This document shows, in pieces, positions 56,965 through 64,000 of a stretch of 64,000 nucleotides of DNA (the first letter of the stretch is position 1; each line of letters opens with the position of its first letter). This stretch comes from an uncultured Myxococcales bacterium (GTDB lineage Bacteria; Myxococcota_A; UBA9042; DTJE01). The notes under the pieces are model-generated. The model was not told where the DNA came from. It did no database searches and saw only the letters and a list, made by a program, of their open reading frames with translations. The position numbers were made by a program, and so were the translations under genes. The stretch is from the NCBI GenBank assembly GCA_903936705.1, contig CAIZWN010000068.1:1-64000 (forward strand), written 5' to 3'.

Positions 56965-59166
56965 ATGAAACGCCTTGGACTGCTGTTTTTTGGAATTCTG
57001 GTTGCTGCGTTGACCGGGGGCGGTTGCGGCACCTCGAAGTGCGCGGACGGTTCCTGCGACGAAACCCCGCCCGTGATAGGCAAGAGCCTAGCCGCGCTGA
57101 CCACTGCCGACGGCTGCGACGAAGTGCTGGCGCTTCTGAAGGCCGAAACGCTGAAGGACGTCGAGAAGGTGGTTGACGCGAATCGCGACTGGGTCCTTCA
57201 GATGACGAAACAGGATTACGGCTGGTGCATGTACGCCGAGGACGGCACTGGAGGGACACCATCGAGCAATGGCGGCGACAAGGGCGGCGCCCGCGACTAC
57301 TCGACCACGAACACCCAGGAAGCCGGCGTCGACGAGGCTGACTTCGTAAAGAACGACGCGAAGTTCATCTATGTCCTGGCCGACGGGAAACTGCAGATCA
57401 TCGAGGCGTGGCCGGCCGCGACTGCCCGGAAGGTGGCGACGGTGGCCATCGAGGGCACGCCGTCAATGATGTACGTGGAAGGCGACCGGATCGTCGTCTA
57501 CTCGGGCACTGGCCCGGTCCAGCAGGGCACCTCCGACGTCTACGGCCCGGGAATGTGGTACGGCGGCATGCCCTACTACCAGGGCGGCGGCCTGTGTACC
57601 TACGGCTATGACTGCGAGTTCACCGGTGACGGGCAGCGGCTGAAGATCACCGAGTTCCAGGTCAACGCCGATCGGACCGAACTGACGCTGTTGCGGGAGA
57701 CTCGGTTCTCGGGCTCGTACCTGAATTCGCGCCGTATTGGGAAGATCGTACACACCGTTGTCGTGTTCCCCGAGGTGTCGGTCCCCGGCGTGACCTATTG
57801 GCCCGAGGAACTGAAGGACTTCTACAACTGGTGCGGCCAGGAAACATTCCCGTTCACCGAGGCCCAGATCATCGACATGTTTGATGCTTTGAAGACCGCG
57901 AACCTGCAGAAGGTGCGCGATTCGGACATCACGGACTACCTTCCCGGGATCCAGGACACGCGGTACGTTGACGGCCAGGCTGTCACCGAGGAAGGGCTGC
58001 TGGGCGACTGCCAGGGTTTCTACCTGTCAAAGGCGGGCGATGGAAGGTCGTTCCTGTCGCTGGCCTCTTTCGACATGTCGAAGCCGGGCAGTATTGGCGC
58101 ATCGACCATCGTTGGCCGTCCAGGCGCGGTCTACGGAAGCCTGGATAATCTGTACGTGGCCGAACGTCACTACCAGAACGACATGACGGTAGGCTGGTAC
58201 TACCCACAGTCCGAGGGCGCCATCGAGGCGACAACCGTCCACAAGTTTCGGCTGTCAGATGGTCAGGCTACGACGCAGTACGTCGGGTCCGGCGTGGTCA
58301 AGGGGCGGGTCCTGAACCAGTTCGCGCTGGACGAGCAGGACGGCTATCTGCGCGTCGCGACCACGATGGGCCAGGTTCCCGACCCTAACGTCTACAGCAC
58401 GGTGTCCGTCCTGAAGGACATCGGGGGCGAACTGGCCGTGGTTGGCATGGTTGACCACATCGCCCCCACGGAAGACATCCGATCGGCGCGCTTTGAAGGT
58501 GACGCAGGCTTCATCGTGACCTTCAAGAAGACGGATCCCCTGTTCGCCTTTGACCTGTCGGACCCGCTGGATCCGAAACTGCTGGGCGCACTGGAAATCC
58601 CCGGGTTTTCTACTTACATGCACTTCCTGGACCCAGGCCACATCCTCAGCATCGGTTATGATGCCGACGACATGGGGGACTTTGCCTGGTTCGACGGCCT
58701 GCAATTGCAGGTCTTCGATGTGACCGACCTCACCAAGCCAACGCTGCTGCACCGTCAAATCATAGGGACTAGGGGCAGCACCTCGGATGCAGCAACGAAC
58801 CATCTGGCGTTCAACTTCTTCAGGTCCAGGAATCTGCTGGCCCTGCCCATCATCGTCTGCGAGGGCGGCGGCGACGGGCAGTCCGGTACCACGATGTCCT
58901 TCAATGGGCTGCAGGTGTGGCGTGTGACCGTGGAAAACGGGTTCTTCTCGATGGGCGGGATCCCGCACAGTGCGCCGGTCACTGGCGATAGTTACAACAG
59001 CGTGTGCGGGTCCTGGTGGAGCCAGTCCAACAGCCAGGTCAAGCGCAGCGTGTTCATGGAGGACTGGGTCTATTCAATTGCTCTGGACAAGATCGAGATC
59101 GCCAACCTGATCGACCTGGAACATCCAGCGATCGAAATTCCCCTGGCCCCGCCTCCGGTCAATTGA
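56965..59166 (+). CDS. Secreted beta-propeller lipoprotein (PF09826 type)
   Basis: A 733-residue exported lipoprotein (lipobox TGGGC near residue 19). The segment STTNTQEAGVDEADFVKND near residue 115 is the hallmark of the Beta_propel family, followed by repeated propeller blades (FIYVLADGKLQIIEAWP, ISVRSARFEGDAGFIVTF-type segments: RSARFEGDAGFIVTFKKTDP, LFAFDLSDPLDPKLLGALE, HFLDPGHILSIGYD, LQLQVFDVTDLTKPTLL). Family members sit outside the cell, function unknown. GGGGAGGA precedes ATG 56965. A frame extending upstream to 56842 overlaps the promoter and is rejected. Transcribed alone, tail before the marR operon. Confidence 0.87.
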   Translation: MKRLGLLFFGILVAALTGGGCGTSKCADGSCDETPPVIGKSLAALTTADGCDEVLALLKAETLKDVEKVVDANRDWVLQMTKQDYGWCMYAEDGTGGTPSSNGGDKGGARDYSTTNTQEAGVDEADFVKNDAKFIYVLADGKLQIIEAWPAATARKVATVAIEGTPSMMYVEGDRIVVYSGTGPVQQGTSDVYGPGMWYGGMPYYQGGGLCTYGYDCEFTGDGQRLKITEFQVNADRTELTLLRETRFSGSYLNSRRIGKIVHTVVVFPEVSVPGVTYWPEELKDFYNWCGQETFPFTEAQIIDMFDALKTANLQKVRDSDITDYLPGIQDTRYVDGQAVTEEGLLGDCQGFYLSKAGDGRSFLSLASFDMSKPGSIGASTIVGRPGAVYGSLDNLYVAERHYQNDMTVGWYYPQSEGAIEATTVHKFRLSDGQATTQYVGSGVVKGRVLNQFALDEQDGYLRVATTMGQVPDPNVYSTVSVLKDIGGELAVVGMVDHIAPTEDIRSARFEGDAGFIVTFKKTDPLFAFDLSDPLDPKLLGALEIPGFSTYMHFLDPGHILSIGYDADDMGDFAWFDGLQLQVFDVTDLTKPTLLHRQIIGTRGSTSDAATNHLAFNFFRSRNLLALPIIVCEGGGDGQSGTTMSFNGLQVWRVTVENGFFSMGGIPHSAPVTGDSYNSVCGSWWSQSNSQVKRSVFMEDWVYSIALDKIEIANLIDLEHPAIEIPLAPPPVN

Positions 59167-59192
59167 AGGCCTTTCCGTCCGTCTGCGCCCCG

Positions 59193-59207
59193 TACTTGTC
59201 ACAAGTA
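59193..59207. promoter_or_regulatory. Perfect palindrome upstream of marR, probable operator
   Basis: TACTTGT-C-ACAAGTA, a 7-1-7 inverted repeat, 65 bp upstream of the MarR start codon. A consensus -35 TTGACA follows at 59210-59215; the -10 is unclear (GACCAT at 17 bp, CATACT at 20 bp). MarR proteins bind short palindromes of about this size near their own promoter. Confidence 0.6.
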
Positions 59208-59271
59208 GCTTGACAGCATTTAAGTCCGGGATGACCATACTATCCGGCGTTACCCACTTCCTGGAGCACAT

Positions 59272-59760
59272 ATGAGCGGTCGGCGCGAGGATACGGTGCG
59301 GCGGATACTGGACATGGAAGAGCACGTCCATCGTACGGTTGGATTGGCCCAGCATGAGAGTTGGCTGGACTCGGAACTTGGTACCAGCCAGATCAAGGTG
59401 CTTTTTCTGTTGAGGGCATTGGGTGACCAGAGGATCGGGGATATAGGGCGGGCTCTTGGCGTAAAGAAGGCGTCGGTCAGCGAGACCGTCGAGCGTATGG
59501 CCGGCCTGGGGCTGGTCGCCAGGAAAACCGACCAGACTGACAGGCGTTCGATAAGGGTCAGCCTGACCGAATCTGGCAGGGAACAGTCGGAACGGATGCG
59601 GGCGGCCGGGGGCGTCCGAACGGCGCGCCTTCTGGCAATGATGGACGAGGTCGAATTGGATCACGTTCGTCTGGGCCTGGAGGCCATGGGTCGGGCGGCC
59701 GAGCGGCTGAACTCCGATGAGGTGCCGGCTGACCGATCACGGAACAGGGAGGCGACATGA
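59272..59760 (+). CDS. MarR-family transcriptional regulator
   Basis: A 162-residue winged-helix repressor-type regulator. The N-terminal dimer helix is followed by LGTSQIKVLFLLRAL, the recognition helix region IGRALGVKKASVSETVERMAGLGLV (residues about 63-87) and the wing DQTDRRSIRVSLTESGR, all typical. Family members bind palindromes and release DNA on binding phenolic or drug-like ligands. It heads the operon with HlyD, MacB-like permease and ATPase genes, so it likely controls that exporter and itself through the palindrome at 59193-59207. Confidence 0.93.
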   Translation: MSGRREDTVRRILDMEEHVHRTVGLAQHESWLDSELGTSQIKVLFLLRALGDQRIGDIGRALGVKKASVSETVERMAGLGLVARKTDQTDRRSIRVSLTESGREQSERMRAAGGVRTARLLAMMDEVELDHVRLGLEAMGRAAERLNSDEVPADRSRNREAT

Positions 59761-59854
59761 TGCCGGTTTCGGGGATCAGGTCCCGATTCATTTTTCTGAC
59801 TTTCAGGGCAGAAGCGGAGACAGTGGATTGTCGTGAATCTGGAGGAGGCGCGGC

Positions 59855-61054
59855 ATGAAGCCAAGGACGTGGATCTTGATCGCTATCGCCGTCGTGGCAG
59901 CCGGGTTTGGTGCGTGGGGGATGCTGCGTGGGCCCATCGTGCATGTAGTTCGTGTGGAACGAACCTCGTTGGTGCAGACAGTCGTGGTCAGCGGTAGGGT
60001 GGCGGCCCCGGCGCATGTTTCGATAGGGTCTGTTGCCATTGGGCGTGTCGTGGAAGTGAAGGCTCGTGAGGGAGATCGTGTTGTTGCCGGCGAACTGCTG
60101 ATTCGGCTGGAGGAAAAGGAGGCGATGGCGTCGGTCCAGCAGGCGAATGCCTCGTTGGCAAAGGCGGATGCCCGTGTCGACCAGGTCCTGCGTGTCACGG
60201 GTCGAGTCGCCTCGGAGGATCTGCGGCAGGCAAAGTCGGCGCTGGAACTGGCAGACAGACGTTTCGTTCGCATCTCGGGGCTGGCGGCCTCGGGATCATC
60301 GACGGTCGACGACCTGGATCAGGCGCGGTCGCAACGAGATCAGGCCCAGGCCAGGCAAGCTGCTGCGGAATCGCAGGCCTGGGGGTCGGCATCCTTGTCG
60401 GGAACGGAAAGCCGCGCCGCGCGGGCCGAAAAGGAAATCGCGCGTGCCAATCTTGCTGCTGCAGAGGCCAGGTTGGAACAGACCAGGATTCTGGCGCCGG
60501 CCAACGGGATCCTGCTGGCCCGGAACGTCGAAGTAGGGGATGTGGTTCAGCCGGGGTCGGTGCTGATGGCGATGGCGACTGAAGGGATCCCCTACCTGGT
60601 GGTCCAGCCTGATGAAAAGAACCTGTACCTGCTGCGCGAAGGGCAGGAGGCAATCGCTTCCTCGGATGCCTTCCCGGGCCTGACGTTTCCGGCAAAGGTC
60701 TCCCGGATCCTGCCGGCCGTTGATCGCCTGCGAGGCACTATTGAAGTAAGGCTGACCCTGAATGATCCTCCTGCCTACCTTAGGCCCGACATGACCGTTT
60801 CGGTCGAGATGATGGCCGAGAAGCGCGAAGCCACCATCACGCTGCCCGAGGTCGCTGTTCGCGAGTCGGGCGGGCGGCAGCCATGGGTTCTGGTGGCCAG
60901 GGAAGGGCGGGTCCAGCGGCGCGACGTCAGGCTGGGAATGAGGGGCGAGGATCGGTTCGAGGTGGTCGAGGGGCTTGCCCAGAACGAGGACGTGGTCGTA
61001 TCTGACGGGGTGCGCTTGCGGCCGGGTCAGAGGGTGACGGTCGTGCGCGAGTGA
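59855..61054 (+). CDS. HlyD/MacA-type periplasmic adaptor
   Basis: A 399-residue membrane-fusion protein. An N-terminal TM anchor (WILIAIAVVAAGFGAWGML) is followed by a barrel-sandwich (lipoyl-like) start (VVSGRVAAPAHVSIG, VVEVKAREGDRVVAGELLIRLE), a coiled-coil hairpin of about 110 residues (SVQQANASLAKADARVDQ to RLEQTRILAP) and the second half of the lipoyl domain (ILAPANGILLARNVEVGD), then the beta-barrel and membrane-proximal domains. It bridges the inner-membrane ABC transporter and an outer-membrane channel that is not encoded nearby. GGAGGAG precedes the ATG; 94 bp after marR. Confidence 0.92.
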   Translation: MKPRTWILIAIAVVAAGFGAWGMLRGPIVHVVRVERTSLVQTVVVSGRVAAPAHVSIGSVAIGRVVEVKAREGDRVVAGELLIRLEEKEAMASVQQANASLAKADARVDQVLRVTGRVASEDLRQAKSALELADRRFVRISGLAASGSSTVDDLDQARSQRDQAQARQAAAESQAWGSASLSGTESRAARAEKEIARANLAAAEARLEQTRILAPANGILLARNVEVGDVVQPGSVLMAMATEGIPYLVVQPDEKNLYLLREGQEAIASSDAFPGLTFPAKVSRILPAVDRLRGTIEVRLTLNDPPAYLRPDMTVSVEMMAEKREATITLPEVAVRESGGRQPWVLVAREGRVQRRDVRLGMRGEDRFEVVEGLAQNEDVVVSDGVRLRPGQRVTVVRE

Positions 61055-61061
61055 GGTCCCG

Positions 61062-62279
61062 ATGCGCTTTGAGTTGATCCTGGCGGTGCGATTCCTTCGC
61101 GAGGGACGGTTCCAGACGCTGCTGACCCTGGCTGGGGTGGCTGTCGGCGTCGGTGTCATCGTCTTTCTTTCCGCTCTGATCTCGGGGCTGCAGACCAGCC
61201 TTGTCGCGAACACGCTGGGGTCTCAGCCGCATGTCGTGATCCGGCCCCAGGACGCCGTGGCTCGCCGTATGCTCGAGGAGGGAACCGACAAGGTTGCTGC
61301 GCGAGTCGAAGGTGCTGCTCAGCGTCCCCAGAAGATCCCTGACTGGCCGGCGAATCTTGGGCGTGTCGAGCGGGTGCCAGGGGTCGTGGCGACGTCACCG
61401 ATTGCCGCGGGTGCTGCGTTCGCGGTGAAGGGCGACGTCAGCAAGGCTGTGGCCCTGCGTGGCGTAGACCCGGCGCGTTTCGATCGGATTGTCGATGTGA
61501 CAGGCCGTCTGAAGTCCGGCGCTTTCCGGCTTGAGGGGAACGACGTGGTGCTGGGAATCGGTCTGGCGGCTGACCTGGGCCTGTCGGTTGGTGACAAACT
61601 GAGGCTGGTGACCGAGGGCGGACGCTCGGACGTTTTCACAGTCGGAGGGTTGTTCGACCTTGGCGCCAAGGACCTGAACGAGCGGTGGGTTCTGTCCTCG
61701 CTTCGCAACGCCCAGACGCTGCTGAACCTCGAGGACGGGATCACCAGCATCGAGGTTCGCGTGGATGCGATATTCGAGGCCGACCGGATGGCGGACGAGA
61801 TTTCTGACCGCACCGGTCTGGTCGCGGAAACGTGGATGCAAATCAACCGGCAACTGCTGGTCGGGCTGAAGTCCCAGAGTGCCTCCTCGTGGATGATCCA
61901 GTTTTTCGTCGTGCTGGCGGTGGCGCTGGGCATCGCTTCGATGCTGGTCGTGTCGGTTGTGCAGAAGTCTCGGGAGATCGGCATCCTGAAGGCCATAGGA
62001 ACATCGACGGGCCAGACCATGGGAGTGTTCCTGTTGCAGGGCACGATTCTCGGGCTGGCCGGATCCGCGTTGGGATGCGGCCTGGGCGCGTTGCTGGCCC
62101 TGCTGTTTCGCAGCATGGCGCTGGCGCCGGACGGCTCTCCGGTGTTTCCGGTGGACCTGACATGGACGCGGTTCGTCGCCGCATCGGCAGTGGCTACGGT
62201 TGTCGGGGTGGTGGCAGCGGTGGCCCCGGCGCGGCGCGCGGCGCGGTTGGACCCGGCCGAGGTGATCCGATATGGCTGA
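61062..62279 (+). CDS. MacB/FtsX-type ABC transporter permease
   Basis: A 405-residue permease. The first TM helix ([22 protein letters not shown]) is followed by a periplasmic domain of about 220 residues and three C-terminal TM helices ([21 protein letters not shown] with [15 protein letters not shown] between, [28 protein letters not shown], and [19 protein letters not shown]), ending [16 protein letters not shown], the family tail. Members drive efflux or lipoprotein release by mechanotransmission. Seven bp after the adaptor stop; it overlaps the ATPase start by 8 bp. Confidence 0.93.
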   Translation: MRFELILAVRFLREGRFQTLLTLAGVAVGVGVIVFLSALISGLQTSLVANTLGSQPHVVIRPQDAVARRMLEEGTDKVAARVEGAAQRPQKIPDWPANLGRVERVPGVVATSPIAAGAAFAVKGDVSKAVALRGVDPARFDRIVDVTGRLKSGAFRLEGNDVVLGIGLAADLGLSVGDKLRLVTEGGRSDVFTVGGLFDLGAKDLNERWVLSSLRNAQTLLNLEDGITSIEVRVDAIFEADRMADEISDRTGLVAETWMQINRQLLVGLKSQSASSWMIQFFVVLAVALGIASMLVVSVVQKSREIGILKAIGTSTGQTMGVFLLQGTILGLAGSALGCGLGALLALLFRSMALAPDGSPVFPVDLTWTRFVAASAVATVVGVVAAVAPARRAARLDPAEVIRYG

Positions 62280-62973
62280 AGAAGACGGGGCTATCCTGCG
62301 CCTGGAGGGTGTCCGCAAGTCCTACGGCAGCCGCGTTGTCACCGAAGTCCTTCACGGCATCGACATGTCGGTCAATGCCGGCGAATTCGTGGCACTGGTT
62401 GGACCGTCGGGTTCGGGGAAAAGCACGCTGTTGAACCTGATGGGCCTGCTGGACCGGCCGTCGGGTGGCAGGATCTTCCTGGATGGCACCGATACCTCGA
62501 CGCTGGACGACGCCGGACAGACGCGTTTCAGGGGCCACAAGATCGGGTTCGTCTTCCAGTTCCATCACCTGTTGCCGGCCTTTACCTCGCTGGAAAACGT
62601 GATGATGCCGCTGCTGGTGCAGCGCGGGCGGCCCGACGACGAGATGCGTCAGCGAGCGCGCATGCTGCTGGTTCGCGTCGGCCTCGAGGACAAGATATTT
62701 GCGCGAGCATCCGACCTGTCGGGGGGTCAGCAGCAGCGCGTTGCCGTGGCACGGGCGCTGGCAATGCAGCCGCCGCTGGTGCTGGCCGACGAGCCGACCG
62801 GGAATCTTGATTCCAATTCGGCCGACCAGGTGTTCGACCTGCTGCGCGAGTTCAACCGGGAGTATCGCGGGGCTTTCGTGATCGTCACGCACGACCACCG
62901 CATGGCGTCCCGCTGCGACCGGATTGTCGAGATCGTGGACGGCCTGATTCGTAAGGTAGACACTGGTTCGTGA
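62272..62973 (+). CDS. LolD/MacB-type ABC transporter ATPase
   Basis: A 233-residue nucleotide-binding subunit. Walker [13 protein letters not shown] near 44, the Q loop [12 protein letters not shown] near 94 (the LLP is usual in LolD-type ATPases), signature LSGGQQQR near 147, Walker [13 protein letters not shown] near 167 and H loop IVTHDHR near 205. It powers the overlapping MacB-like permease. Whether the complex exports small molecules (regulated by MarR) or sorts lipoproteins (LolCDE-like) is open; the MarR and HlyD genes favour export. Confidence 0.95.
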   Translation: MAEEDGAILRLEGVRKSYGSRVVTEVLHGIDMSVNAGEFVALVGPSGSGKSTLLNLMGLLDRPSGGRIFLDGTDTSTLDDAGQTRFRGHKIGFVFQFHHLLPAFTSLENVMMPLLVQRGRPDDEMRQRARMLLVRVGLEDKIFARASDLSGGQQQRVAVARALAMQPPLVLADEPTGNLDSNSADQVFDLLREFNREYRGAFVIVTHDHRMASRCDRIVEIVDGLIRKVDTGS

Positions 62974-63029
62974 AGGCTTGAAGGTCCTGGACGATTCATG
63001 GGCTAGTGCTAGTGAAATATGGGGGGATC

Positions 63030-63653
63030 ATGGTTGATCGACACCTGTTCGCCTGGGAATACTGGGCGCCACGTTACGAGAACATGATCGCCCAGTCGTT
63101 TGTCCTGAAGCCGACGCGCGAGTTGGTCTTGCAACGTCTGCTGCAGGTGTGCCCGGACGCCAGGCGGATCCTGGACGTCGGATGCGGGATCGGACAGCTA
63201 GACCGTACCATCGTCGATTGCCTGCCAAAGGTGGAAGTGGTCGGTGTGGATCCGACGGGACCGATGATCCTGCGGGCAAAGGCCCAGTTCTCGCATCCCC
63301 GTATCACCTACCTGAATGGAACGGTACACGATGTGCCCACGCAGGCGCCCTTCGATGCCGTGGTCACAACACATGCGTTTCCGTACGTGATGGATCCTGA
63401 TGCATTCCTGGCCAGGATTCGCGACCTTTTGCGACCTGGGGGCCGGCTGTTCCTGGCCCAGGCATGCACGGAATCAAGGTGGGATGCGGCGTTCCTGAGT
63501 TTGGTAAAACTGGTAGTCGGCCCGGCCGGGTACTATGCATCCGGTGACATCGCACGCAAAATCCAGCTGGCAGGGCTTCAGTTCGATGGCGTTTGCGCCG
63601 TGCCGACAATTCCCTTGATTCCGTCGGTTCGACTGTTGGAGGCTCTCAGGTGA
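63030..63653 (+). CDS. Class I SAM-dependent methyltransferase
   Basis: A 207-residue methyltransferase with SAM motif I ILDVGCGIGQLD near 49-60, an acidic residue at the second strand end (VVGVDPTG), and post-motif segments FDAVVTTHAFPYV and LLRPGGRLFLAQA typical of the UbiE/Methyltransf_11 group. The substrate is unknown. ATG 63030 follows GGGGGGA closely; GTG 63006 is an in-frame alternative. It lies 56 bp after the ATPase gene and may be read with the transporter. Its TGA overlaps a GTG that opens a 33-codon frame leading to the next gene. Confidence 0.85.
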   Translation: MVDRHLFAWEYWAPRYENMIAQSFVLKPTRELVLQRLLQVCPDARRILDVGCGIGQLDRTIVDCLPKVEVVGVDPTGPMILRAKAQFSHPRITYLNGTVHDVPTQAPFDAVVTTHAFPYVMDPDAFLARIRDLLRPGGRLFLAQACTESRWDAAFLSLVKLVVGPAGYYASGDIARKIQLAGLQFDGVCAVPTIPLIPSVRLLEALR

Positions 63654-63751
63654 CGCGCGCCAGGAATGTCGACACCGCGAAGGAAACCGCGTTGACCAGG
63701 AAGCGCCGACGACCGATGATCCGGGCGTCGGAATCCGTGGGGCACCCGTGA
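63650..63751 (+). CDS. Possible 33-codon linking peptide
   Basis: Open frame GTG 63650 to TGA 63751 (33 residues, very basic in the middle: TRKRRRPM). It begins in a GTGA overlap with the methyltransferase stop and ends in a GTGA overlap with the GTG of the next gene. It has no recognised family and no own ribosome site. It may serve translational coupling, may be a real small peptide, or may be chance. Confidence 0.25.
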   Translation: MTRARNVDTAKETALTRKRRRPMIRASESVGHP

Positions 63752-64000
63752 CGATTGCCGAAGTCGAGGACCTCAAACACCTTCTGGCCCAAGGTGGCAA
63801 GGCCTTTGCGATCCTGGTGGCGGGCGGTGACGAGGCTGTGCGCGACGGCATATTCGATGCCGTAGTGGAGGACTTGAAGCGGACCGCGGCGCCCGTGACG
63901 ACAGCCCGCCTGGATGCCGACGGGGCGAAGACCGACGCCTGGCACAAGCTGGCCGCCATTGCGCAGGAAGCTCCCTTGTTCGGCGAGGGGACGGTGGCGC
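63748..64000 (+). CDS. holA: Probable DNA polymerase III subunit delta, N-terminal part
   Basis: Partial gene that runs off the window; 84 residues visible. The text FAILVAGGDEAVRDGIFDAVV followed later by WHKLAAIAQEAPLFGEGTV has the order of HolA: a GxE/GDE loop and helix at the start of the AAA+ domain, then the helix and (S/A)PLFGE-R-type motif. HolA is the clamp-loader subunit that opens the beta clamp. The start is GTG 63748, overlapping the stop of the 33-codon frame. Recognition rests on short motifs, so confidence is moderate; other AAA+ proteins are less likely. Confidence 0.65.
   Translation, partial: MTIAEVEDLKHLLAQGGKAFAILVAGGDEAVRDGIFDAVVEDLKRTAAPVTTARLDADGAKTDAWHKLAAIAQEAPLFGEGTVA

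Noticed and set aside
1-64000. tRNA, rRNA, insertion sequences, integrases, toxin-antitoxin pairs
   Set aside because: Looked for by eye through gene gaps and translations; none seen. A covariance or profile search was not possible here.

Overview
The window looks like a chromosomal segment of a GC-rich member of the Myxococcota or a related former deltaproteobacterial lineage. This is inferred from gene content, not from a marker gene: four eukaryotic-type Ser/Thr kinases, an FHA-FHA-ABC fusion, a MYXO-CTERM-like C-terminus, a giant Cys/Asp-repeat lipoprotein, Asp-rich linkers in surface lipoproteins, a response regulator with HD-GYP, and a TonB-dependent receptor carrying an N-terminal TonB-like domain. 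I saw no rRNA, tRNA, CRISPR array, insertion sequence or phage gene.

Layout. 0.2-6.7 kb (minus): Ser/Thr kinase, DUF2505-like protein, Cys-rich repeat lipoprotein, secreted metallophosphoesterase. 7-11.3 kb (plus): RRM/Gly-rich RNA-binding protein with a structured leader, YfcE-like phosphoesterase, thioredoxin-like protein, CDP-alcohol phosphatidyltransferase, D-aminoacylase-like amidohydrolase. 11.3-13.3 kb: MBL-fold hydrolase (minus) and a DUF6901-like protein (plus). 13.3-21.8 kb (minus): a nine-gene biosynthetic operon. 22-27.7 kb: alpha/beta-hydrolase lipoprotein, SpoIIM-like membrane protein, kinase-FGE fusion, small lipoprotein. 27.8-34.9 kb (plus): FHA-ABC transporter, pgk, engB, penicillin acylase. 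34.9-43.9 kb: two cassettes that each pair a trypsin-like protein with an LPP20-like lipoprotein, next to two kinases. 44-49 kb (minus): amino-acid permease, rhodanese lipoprotein, HD-GYP regulator, histidine kinase. 49-54.7 kb (minus): exbB-exbD-tonB-lipoprotein-TonB-dependent receptor. 55-59.2 kb (plus): FGGY kinase and PF09826 beta-propeller lipoprotein. 59.2-64 kb (plus): MarR regulator, HlyD/MacB/LolD-type transporter, methyltransferase, and the start of a probable holA.

The most interesting system is the 13.3-21.8 kb operon. It encodes an unknown 146-aa protein, a BtrH-like acyltransferase, an ABC exporter (two genes), an acyl carrier protein, an active ketosynthase, a shortened ketosynthase homologue with Glu where the catalytic Cys should be, a B12-type radical SAM enzyme and an O-methyltransferase. 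The gene order, 4-bp stop/start overlaps and a good promoter at the head argue for one unit that builds an ACP-bound acyl chain, modifies it, transfers it to an unknown acceptor and exports the product. There is no malonyltransferase, ketoreductase, dehydratase or thioesterase, so it would have to borrow from fatty acid synthesis. The product is unknown.

Other themes are N-terminal zinc ribbons on all four kinases and on the FHA-ABC protein, predicted leaderless starts, a catalytically degenerate protease beside an intact relative, and a perfect palindrome upstream of the marR efflux operon. All family calls come from reading the translations; no database search was run.
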